From positions 558,001-622,000 of the forward strand of contig JAFCMP010000235.1 of assembly GCA_017506865.1 (NCBI GenBank): DNA of 64,000 nucleotides, given 5' to 3'. The notes below the pieces were generated by a model. That model was not told where the DNA came from and ran no database searches. It saw only the letters and a list, made by a program, of their open reading frames with translations. Positions 53,901-62,600 of the stretch are shown piece by piece. The translations under genes were made by a program, and so were the position numbers. Every line of letters begins with the position of its first letter. The first letter of the stretch is position 1. The DNA is from Tribonema minus (taxonomy: Eukaryota; Sar; Xanthophyceae; Tribonematales; Tribonemataceae).

Positions 53901-56900
53901 CATGCCATTCGCACAAATACACACAAACAATTTAAAGTGTGAAAACATGATCCAAATTTTACAAGTCAGGGTGACTGGTCTCACCTTGCCGGCGGGCGCG
54001 GCGGGCTCTTCTTGCCCTTCTGATCGTCGAGCACTGCCTTCTCGTCAGCCCGAATATTCAAATACATCATGCCATTCGCACAAATACACACAAACAATTT
54101 AAAGTGTGAAAACATGATCCAAATTTTACAAGTCAGGGTGACTGGTCTCACCTTGCCGGCGGGCGCGGCGGGCTCTTCTTGCCCTTCTGGTCGTCGAGCG
54201 CCGCCTTCTCATCGGCCGTCAGCGCGGTGCCGGTGCCGTTGGGCAGGTCCAGCTGGCACAGCAGGTCCCACCAGCTCGTATGGGATTCGAACATGGGGTT
54301 CGTGACCTGCGCACAGCCAATGCAGCCAAGGGGGTGGTCAGGGTGTGTGTGTGTGTTAACTGGTGTGGTGTGTGGGGAGGAGGCAGGGGCATGTGTTTAA
54401 ACTCGTGTGGAACTCGAACATAGGTTTTGTGACCAGCGCGCAGCCGATGTGGCGGAGGAGGCAGTGGTCGGGGGGGGGGGGGGGGTGGTTGCAGGGAGGG
54501 GAGCTGGGGGGAAAAGGGGGGGGCATGTCTCATATTCTCGTGTTGGATCTGAAATGGGGTTCATGACCTGTGCAGCCAACGCGAAGCAGGGGGTGATTGG
54601 GGTGTATGTGCTGCAGAGAGGGGGCGGGGGGTTACGACACTGCTCAGCAGCCCCTGCTGTGCGTGATGTTGAAATGTTTATTACAGCTCCGACCGTGCAG
54701 CCAACGCATCGCCACAGCATACTCGCGGCCCACGGTCACACCAGTCAGGCGACGTCGAACAAAGGTCAAAAACGGATCAGCCTGCGCCGCTCACCGGGGT
54801 GGTGTATGAAATGAGAAATTTTGAAGACGTTGCCTGATGCACGTTGCGCGCATAGGCGATTTGGCGACAAAACGACGCCTGCCGTGGCCGCGCACAGCTC
54901 CGGCGCACATGTTCCTGTGTGGTCCGCACGTGAAGCCCAGAAAGCGTGATTGACTGAACAAGGCAGTGCTGAGAGTTTTGGGTGGGTCTCACCCTAACCC
55001 TGACCCTAAGTCACCGCGCACGCGGCCCGCGGCGCCGCGGTGCGCCCTCGGCGAGCGGCCTCCGCAGCGCTCAGACGCGGCTGCGCGCGCTCTGCTGTTG
55101 TGCGCTGTCGCGCGTGTCTCACACGCAAGCACGCAAATCGCGATCCGACCATACCTTGGCTACATATGCGACACCTGTCTTAAGTACTTCTTGAAGTACA
55201 GAAGTTCATGAAGTACTTCGAAGTACTTCGTTTTGGAGTAGTTCCCGGAATACACGCGGTGCTCACCCCCGCAATGTAGGCCGGCGTCTCCAGGAAGGCC
55301 AGGTCGCTGAGGTTGGCGTAGGGGAACGTGCGGCGCACGATGCCGCGCAGCGGCGGCGCGACCATGGCGCACGCCGCCAGGACCAGCTTGCCGACGTCGC
55401 CTGCCGCGTTGAAAGCAGGGGGAGGGGTGGGGTAGGCAGAGAGAGGGTGTCAAAAGTTTGGCAATGAGATGGTGCCGGGGCAGGGAAAAGTGGGGCGTGC
55501 AGGAGCGCGCCCTAACCCTAACCTAACCCTTAAACCCTGACTCTAGCCCAAGGTGATGCGCTGCGGCACGCCGACTTTGCCTGCGCCCTGAAGGGGGGGG
55601 GGGGGGGGCGTGCATGAACCCAGGGAGCACCAGTGGCACCATGGCGCCTACACGTGTACGGTCCCGCAAACAAGACTCCGAGAGGGACTGGTTGCGGCGG
55701 ATTTGGGTGGTCCGCCGCAGTCATCTACGCAGGCGCGTGTCGAGCATGAAGCCATCGCAGCGCCGTGCGCGTGCATCAACAGATGTGCGTGCGACACCAG
55801 CAGCGCGTGAAAGTACGCCAAATGTCAGGGTCCCCCAACACCTCAGCGATGCGCACAAATGCAGGCAGCGGCGGCGCGGCGCGCGCACCTGCGGCGTGGT
55901 TGCACCCCACAAAGAGCACGCGCTGGCCGGTGATGCAAAATCACAAGTGCACGTTCGTGTCGCTGCATCAGCATGCTGGAGTGCCCGATCCTGGCCTCAC
56001 CCTGACCCAAACCCTAGGTACACATATCTGCGGCGCAGCTGTGCTGGCCACAAAGCATATAAATGTTTGACTCGTGGCCAATGACTGCAGCAGCGGCGAC
56101 CACGGTTATTGGTGGAAGGCACTTGCTGCTAGCCACTCCTTGTCACCTAGAGCTCTACAACCTTTTGAATCATTTTCATATAACGAGACACGAGCATACG
56201 ATCGGCAATCGGCGGCGCGGCGCGCGCACCTGCGGCGTGGTTGTAGCCCACAAACAGGACGCGCTGGCCGGTGATGACGGCATTGTAGATGCGCATTGCG
56301 GCGGCGCCAAAGACGGTGAAGAGGAGCGTCACCGAGGGCGTCAGCGTCTCGTCGGGGGTGGAGTGCAGGGGTATCGCCGTGTGCACCTGTGCATGAAAGG
56401 GGGACGGGGGGGGGGAGCGTACAAGGTTGTGGAGCTTTCTGGGATGTGCTGCGGTGTTCGCTGTGGTGCTTGAGACCAGTCCACGCTGGTATCGACGCCT
56501 CATTCATGGTGAGATATGGGTGTAAGATCGCGTTGGACTCAGGGATAGCGTCACGTTGGACCTGAGCGGGAGACGCAACAGCGCGTTTGCACCATGTTAC
56601 AGACGATCGACGTAGCACTGCCATGCAGCGTTGCGCAAGAACCATCCGAAAACAAATAGCATACGCAGGACATGCAATGCTCCGGTCGGCAGCAGCGCGC
56701 GCGCGCTCGCAGCTTCTGCGTCCCGTACTCGAACGTCGCGGTGTGCGTCCACTTGTGCGGCAGGTGCTGCTGCACGACGCCGCCGCCGAGCGCTCACATC
56801 AGTCAATGCACAATGAACGAGGTGCTACGAATGCTTTGGTCGGCAGCAGCGCGCGCGCGCTCGCACCTTCTGCGTCCCGTACTCGAACGTCATGGTGTGC

Positions 56901-58047
56901 GTCCACTTCTGCGGCAGGTGCTGCTGCGCGACGCCGCCGAGCGCGCGCCCCGCGACGCCGCGGCGCATGACGCGCCGCTCCCACGCGAGCGGGCGCGGCA
57001 GCGCGGCGGCGTCCGCGGCGTTGATCGCCGCGTACAGGCCCGCGAGCACCGCGGGGTCCGTGCTCTGGTAGTACGCGTCGAGCGCGATGATGAGCAGCGG
57101 GCGGAACATCTCGATGAAGTGGTGGCGCGAGCACACGGCCATCGCCTTAACGACGGCGCCGCGCCGCACCGTGGGGTCGTCCTTCTTGCGCACGAGGTTG
57201 ATGCAGTAGAGGAAGGGCTCGGGCTCGGCGGCGGCGGCGGCGGCGCTGCCGTCGGCGCCTGCGACAACGGTGGGAAAGGCTGCAGTTGTCAGACATCGGG
57301 CTGCGGTGCGCTGCGTACTGCTACGTGAGCCCGCGGGCGCTGATTCTGAGACAGTGCAGAAACTGACAACGTACAAAACCGCCGGCGCAGGGCGCAAGGT
57401 CGAGCGCTGATGCGACTTCCGAGGCACTCCGCGCGCCCTGCCGCCGCCGCCTCCTCGCCGCCACACCATTCGTGCGTCAGCCCCATGCGCTTGGACAGCA
57501 TTGCTCAGCGACATGACCTCAACCGCCTCCTCATCAGGGGCGTCCCGCATGGCATCCAGCGATGCCGCGACGCCGGCGCGCGCCTCCAACAGACCGAAGA
57601 AGAAGGAGATTGCCCCCCTTCAAGAGGTGACGCACCTGCCGACACGCCTACACCTCACACAGAGATGGCAGAAGGGGGACCTTCTACTTCAAAGGAGATG
57701 TTCTTCGACGCCTCAAACAAGGCGGCGAGATGAAGGAGACCTTCTACGAGGAGATCATCTTCAAGAGTTGACGCACCTGCCGCAGGCGGCGCCGGGTCCG
57801 CGCCGCCCGCCTCGCCGTCGCCCTCGTCCGCGAGCGCGGCGCGGCGCGACGCCTTGTTGAGGAACATAACGGTCCAGTCGAGCGAGTGGTTGTGCGCGCC
57901 CTCCGGCAGCATGTACTCCGCGAACCAGTCGTCGCGGTAGCCGGGGACGGGGCCGGGGTACTTGTGGCGAAGCGTGGAGCCTGTGTCGATGTCGAACTCC
58001 GCGAGCAGGATGTAGTCGACGAGGCGCGGGCAGTCGCCGCTGGCGCC
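47918..58047 (-). CDS. DENN-type protein with Afi1 N-terminal and SPA domains; first exon not located
   Basis: Ten exons with matching phases: 57777-58047, 56867-57258, 56230-56386, 55267-55400, 54152-54306, 52519-52666, 50592-50768, 49793-49930, 48799-48905, 47918-48059; 606 residues without the 5' end. Exon 1 shown here has LVDYILLAEFDIDTGSTLRH, YPGPVPG, AEYMLPEGAHNHSLDWT and VMFLN, the Afi1 (Arf3-interacting) signature. Then YCINLVRKKDDPTVRRGAVV and KAMAVCSRHHFIEMFRPLLI. The SPA part has TGQRVLFVGYNHAAG, VAPPLRGIVRRTFPYANL, YIAGVTNPMFESHTSWWDLL, RLTLADGGGLDDQE and ESKGGIFVLGCGLMHGSAEV. In fungi Afi1 links Arf3 to polarised membrane traffic, and DENN folds often act on Rab GTPases. Upstream of 58047 a C-tract marks an acceptor, but no convincing ATG exon was found. 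A coding-like stretch at 57470-57590 does not fit by phase. Confidence 0.9.
48062..48270. repeat. Tandem repeat of about 60 bp, three units, in the last DENN intron
   Basis: Each unit is a GCAGCAGCAGCAGCGGCGGCGGCG run followed by a TGT/GGT stretch and GA(G)TGGGGACAGAGGCATGTCA or a variant. Units start near 48062, 48126 and 48192, and the CAG/CGG run lengthens from unit to unit. It directly adjoins the acceptor of the final exon (48060). Confidence 0.85.
49618..49665 (-). repeat. Degraded echo of DENN exon (49793-49930) end
   Basis: GGCGAGAGCGTCAGGCGCCG near 49639 matches GGCGAGCGTCAGGCGCCG near 49819 in the exon, with similar CC(A/G)CCGAA-type flanks. The boundary and donor are not clearly preserved. 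Confidence 0.5.
50959..51255 (-). repeat. Two echoes of the DENN exon 50592-50768 start, acceptors kept
   Basis: The plus-strand real boundary at 50768 reads GCCAGCAGCCCCGTGTC|CTGCG. Copies have boundaries near 50959 (GCCAGCAGCACCGTGTC|CTGCG) and 51242 (CCCAGCAGCCCCGCGCC|CTGTG). On the minus strand each retains CAG before the exon-like part. Flanks also recur (GAGATTGAAGTACGGACGGG, GAGTGATTGAAGTACGGATG). Confidence 0.8.
51140..52470. repeat. Telomere-like CCCTAA tracts in a DENN intron
   Basis: Degenerate CCCTAA/CCCCAA/CCCTAG runs occur at about 51150-51195, 51500-51520, 51945-51985, 52066-52140, 52226-52285 and 52385-52480. The longest, near 52085-52138, is almost pure repeat. The unit matches the TTAGGG telomere type. 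Several tracts start a few bases from the inner end of an exon echo. Confidence 0.85.
51908..52562 (-). repeat. Five-unit array of a DENN exon end (real exon plus four echoes)
   Basis: The real exon ends at 52519 (plus-strand GACCTGGTCCACGGC, GTCGACGAGGCCCTGCGTG). Echo boundaries lie at 52345, 52180, 52025 and 51908, spaced 174, 165, 155 and 117 bases. Each keeps about 40 exon bases and a minus-strand GT donor (GTCAGTTGG, GTCGGTG, GTCAGTTGG, GTTAGTTG). In three echoes homology ends after the same exon position (...GTGTGG-TC-CGCA or a variant), and CCCTAA-like DNA follows. Confidence 0.92.
53498..54222 (-). repeat. Five-unit array of a DENN exon end, 167-bp period (real exon plus four echoes)
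   Basis: The real exon ends at 54152. Echo boundaries lie at 53985, 53818, 53644 and 53498; the two closest are exactly 167 bases apart each. Every unit has CTCACC on the plus strand (GT donor on minus), GCGGGCGCGGCGGGCTC, TTGCCCTTCTG(A/G)TCGTCGAGC and about 70 exon bases. Then an AT-rich spacer follows (AATATTCAAATACATCATGC, CACAAACAATTTAAAGTGTG). The units at 53985 and 53818 are nearly identical, so the array is young. Confidence 0.95.
55889..55938 (-). repeat. Echo of DENN exon 56230-56386 end, donor kept
   Basis: About 50 bases match the exon end on the plus strand: GCACCTGCGGCGTGGTTG, CCCACAAAGAGCACGCGCTG and GCCGGTGATG, with about five differences. The GT donor context is identical, and 15 bases of intron-side sequence (GCGGCGCGGCGCGC) also match. 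Offset is 341 bases. Confidence 0.9.
56679..56791 (-). repeat. Echo of DENN exon 56867-57258 end, donor destroyed
   Basis: About 110 bases match 56833-56942, offset 154. Landmarks: GGTCGGCAGCAGCGCGCGCG, CTTCTGCGTCCCGTACTCGA, GCGTCCACTT and CGGCAGGTGCTGCTG. At the splice boundary (56713) the plus strand has CAGCTT where the real junction has CACCTT, so the minus-strand donor GT is CT. Confidence 0.93.
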
Positions 58048-59613
58048 CTGGGGGGTGGGGGGGGGGGGGGGGGGAGGTGAGCGGGGAGCGCGTCGTTCGG
58101 CGCCGCGATGTGATTGCGAGGCGTTGTGACGGGGTAGGTGGGTACAGTGGCGTGTTGGCGTGCCGGCGTCGGTGTTGTGCGAGTCGCGCAGGCGTGCGCA
58201 CGCGCCGCACGGTGCTCGGCGACCCGCGGACAGCCGGCCGCTGCGCAATGTGGCAGCGACGGAGAAATGCGATGGTCGGCGCTGCTGGGCGGTGCCGCAA
58301 CCGCTGCGCTGCGGCGCGTCTGAAGCTGTGCGGTGGGTGCGCAGGCGTCACGAAGCGACCAAGGCGTGCATGCGTGCAGCGTACTGCCCAATGTAAATGT
58401 TGAAGTTCACTACAGCAGCACACAAACATAATTGGGAGCTGGACAGTTCCCATTGGCCTGCTCATAGTGCAAAGGCTGTCACTACTCCATTTGCTTCGAT
58501 GCGCAGCGTGTCAGTCGCTGAGAAATGTGGACGCAAACCGCAGTCGATGAGTGGTCTACACGCAGAGGGACGCAACCACCTTGATGTCCCGCCTTTTGCA
58601 TGCGGGGATGCGGTCGTGGAGCTTCTCACAGCGACTGATCAATACGGTGTAAGATATGAAACTGCAGACTGTGCTGGGGGAAGTACAGCTGTGACACCAT
58701 GGGTGTGGCTGCACATCGTCATACCCGTAGTCAACATTGAAAGGCACGGCTTTGTAAATCCTGGCGCGAGCATCAACACGCCTCGCTACCAGCTTGCAAA
58801 GAAATGGCTGACTGTTGAACAGTAGTTGGGGTTGGCCGGGGGTGGCATTTCCGATGAAAAACTTCTGACATGGAGAGTGAAGCACAGTCGCCTTCAGCAG
58901 CTGAAGTGAAGCACTGTTGCCTGCAACAGCTGATCTAGATACAAAAAATGGATTGTCTTTACCTGAGACTTCAACAATGGCAAAAAGCGATAACACCTGA
59001 CTCGCCTAGCATATAAGGATGGCGTGCAGGAACACGTGCGTCTGCTGAAACACGAAACGTGCTCTTGGCTGAAGTCTTTTGCGAAGCTGCTCACGGCAGT
59101 CGCCAAAAGAAGAACTCCCCGAGTTACACCCAAGTTGAACTAGCAAGGCGGTTTTTTGAGCTTTGCAGCACGTGCATTCCAGCATTGTTGTGAGATTTTC
59201 AAAGCCTTACCGTCCTGGCCAGCTTGAACTGCTGGAACCGCTGGTCAAGCGGCTTCGCCCTTGCTGTGCTCATCCTCTTTGACGACTCCATGCCACTTCC
59301 GGGGGCCCGCAGGGCCCGCTGCCAATAGTGCTCCTCCCCAGCCCCAACAGCTGCCCTGCTCCTGTATAAGAAGTGAACCTTCTGGTCAGCCTCTCTCTCC
59401 CTTCTTGACTTAGCTCGGGTGCAAGGTGGTCCTTCGTCTGTGTGTTCAAGGCCAAAATGAAACCGTCATTTCAGGGAGAAGTGAACAGAATTGAAGTGAC
59501 ATGCAGCAGGCGAGGACGCAGCTGCGCCAACAGCAAGCACCTGCGAGCGAATAAGTTTGCAACCTGAGCTGCACTACAGACGTGCTTTGAGTTGCTGCTG
59601 ATTGGAGGCGGCC
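58048..59613. other. Divergent region: unplaced DENN 5' end, promoters, weak ORF
   Basis: 1.57 kb between the first resolved DENN exon (-) and the coiled-coil gene start (+). A G-run at 58050-58074 (C-tract on the minus strand) sits at the DENN acceptor. The missing DENN exon probably lies at 58100-58500. A 142-residue ATG-started plus-strand frame at 58397-58825 shows no recognisable motif and is overlapped by an open minus frame. I do not call it a gene. Confidence 0.5.
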
Positions 59614-62600
59614 ATGGCGACGATGATGTCGCCTGATCTCATGCCAACGATGGCGGAAAGCCTGGGAGGCGGCGGCAGGACCCTGAATGACTTGAAGGCT
59701 GCCAGGGAGACGAGGGCCAGCGAGGCGCTGAAAATGAAGGACGAGCAGCTGCGCATATTGCAGGAGCAGAACTCGCAGCTGCTGCAGGGGCTGGACAAAG
59801 TGGAGGTCTCTGCTGCTGCCGCGATTTGCTGAATGGGTTGCCATACGTGATTTTGTCTGAGCAATTCGCCACACGTGATTGCACGTTGAGGAAGCCAGCC
59901 ATACCACGCAGCTTCTTGCCCTGGCAGCACTCAGTATAGTGGCAGCAACGCAGAATTCGCGGTGATTTGAGGGGAACGACGCTGCCCCGGCTCCGAAGTT
60001 GCATTTTCCTTCGTTGTGCTCTTGTGATTGCGTTCTCACTGCAAGCTGTGCTCCGCTTTGGAGTGTCCATTTGCAGGAGGAGGCTACACACATACAGCAG
60101 CAGCGCCTGGCCGCTGAGGAGGAGAACAGGACCCTCCGGGAGACGGTGTTTGAGGCTCAGGGGAGGGCTCGCGCGGCGGAGGCTGCCCTCAAAAAGGTAC
60201 GCCAGCCAGTCATCGCAAGCCACCACCAATACGAGTTCGGTGGCAAAGCAGCACTTCATCACGGGCCACTTTACACTCATGGCAAGCAGACACGCGCCTG
60301 GTGGGCACGATGCTGACCCTGCCGATGCGTGGGCATTCCGTCCCGCCCCCTGCAACAGTCGCTGCTCCGCGTGTCGAGCCGCACACGACCGTCCGCGTGC
60401 GCTGCGCAATGGCTGGACTGGAAGGCGACACACATGCCTCTGTCGCAGTGTCAATGCAACGCCCACTGCGCAACCGAGCCCTTCGATCTACGTCAGCAGA
60501 TGCCCATGCACGCAGCCGGCGCCGCCGCCTACAAGAGCGGTCGCGTGCCCCTGGCACCAAAGCACCACTGCATCTGCTTCGGCAGTAGTCTTGGCAATCC
60601 TAGGCCTGGCGCTATGTCATATGCGGGATGCGTGCGCTGTAAGGTGCAGCCTCTCCCACACCCACGTGTCACTAGCTTCAGACATGGGCCTTTGTCTGGC
60701 GCGGCGCGTAACCACACTGACCACCGCATCGCCCACTGTAGTCACTGCTGTACGCTGTGTGCCGAGCTTGCAGATCCAGGCGGAGGCCAGCGACAGGGAC
60801 AAGCAGCTGCGCATCATGACGGACCAGAACGCGGAGCTGCTGCGGCTGCTGGAGGCGGAGGAGGCGCAGGTGAACACCGTCGCTCACGCCCTGTGCTCCA
60901 TCATCATGCGTGCATGTTGTGTCGGGCGAGCCCAGCGCCTCTATGCGGTGATTCAAGCATCACGTCGCGTGCATGCAGTTCGAATTGTCACGGCTGTTCC
61001 GAGCGTCGCTGGCACCGTTGGCGTGCCGCAGCGGCACAGTCGGTGGGGCACGACAGAGCTGCCAGATCAGCCGTAATATCCTTGCCAACTCCTGTGCGTT
61101 TGCCGCATGGAGGCGGCGGCGGCGGCGTGCCGCAGCTGCTGCGTGCGTGCGGACTCGCAGGCGGGCTCGCAGGCGGCACGCGCATGGCTGCGACGGAGGC
61201 GGCAGTGCACCTGTACGCAGCAGCCACTCGCTCTGAGCTCTGCTTTCTCGCCAGCTGCCATGTGCCCCACAAACCAATCAATGCTTCTGCCCCTGCGGCA
61301 CATCGGCGGCGGCGGCGCTGCGTGCAGGCGGCACGCGCGGCGGCGGACGCGGCGGCAGCGCACACACATGCACCAGTCACTTCCTCAGTCGTCCTCTCAA
61401 GCTCTACGTTCTTGCCAGCTGCGATGTGCTCCTTGAGCTGATCGATGTTTCTGCCACTGCGACGCATCGGCGGCGGCGGCGCTGCGTGCAGGCGGCGCGC
61501 GCGGCGGCGGACGCGGCGGCGGCGGTGCGCGACCTGGAGGCGCTGCGCGGCAAGTACGGCACGCTGCTCACGACGGCCAAGCAGCACGAGGAGATGGCGG
61601 GGCGCGCCGCGCGCGAGGGGCAGCTGCGCGCGGAGGAGGTGCGTGCGCGCGTGCGTGCGTGCGTGTGTCAGCGCTCAGACATGCAGTCAGCGCTGCACAC
61701 TCTCAGCGGTGGCAGCGCTCCACAGCGGCGGTGTGTCAGTGCTCCTCACTGTGAGCGGCGGCAGCCGTGCTCCTCAGAGGCGGTGTGTCAGCGCTCTGCA
61801 CTCTGCGCGGCGTCAGCAGTGCTCCGCAGTCGTGTGTGTCTGCGCCCCGCACCGCGTGCTGCTGTAACCCTCTGCAGGGGCGCGTGATTCAGTGCGCCGC
61901 ACTTTGCGGAGCGGCAGCGCTCCTCGGTGGTTTGTGTTCGGCGCTCTGCGCTCTGTGCTGCGGCAGCGCGCGCCCCAGTGACGTGGCTCACTCACTCCAT
62001 GCTGCAGCAGCGCCCAACGCCCTGTGCTGCGGCAGAGCTCCGCATATGTGGTGTGGCGGCGCCATGCCGCGGCAGCGCTTTTGATGGCGTGTGAGTGTGA
62101 ATGTTACGCGCCCTGCTTTACTACGGTCTCCGACGCCGCATGCGCACTTGCACCTCCCCGTCACTCGTCATTTCATGCTGGCGGCGCCTGGATTCATGAT
62201 GCACGGCAGGTGCGGCTGCTGCGCGCGGAGGTGCAGCAGCTACGCTCAGGCGGCGCGGATCTGCGCATGAAGGCGCAGGTGGGTGCGCCTGTTCGGACTT
62301 GATGTATGCGCGCCTGTGTGCATTCGGGATGTTCAAAGCACTGCAGACGCATGCGAATCTGCACGATCTGCAATGACAGCAAATGAGCCCCACCCACCAC
62401 GTGTGTAGTAGGTGGTTGTTGTACACTTCGGAAGCATGCATATTTGTTTGAGTATGAAATGGTATGTGGTATGTCAGTGAATGCGACTACGGACGTGAAT
62501 ATTGTACACTTAGGGAGGACTGTGCAAAGTATGTGTTTGTGAGCACGAAATTGCATGTAGTTCTTTCGAAGTATGGCAGTGAACACTGACCACGTGCGTG

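Noticed and set aside
54280..54300. tRNA-like GATTCGAA box
   Set aside because: It lies inside a conserved DENN exon and has no cloverleaf partner sequences.
57470..57590. Extra DENN exon
   Set aside because: No acceptor gives the phase required after the exon ending at 57777, and the flanking exons join directly in phase. Kept only as a finding.
58397..58825. 142-residue ATG-started frame between the DENN and coiled-coil genes
   Set aside because: An opposing frame is also open here, no motif is recognisable, and the region should hold promoters and the missing DENN exon.
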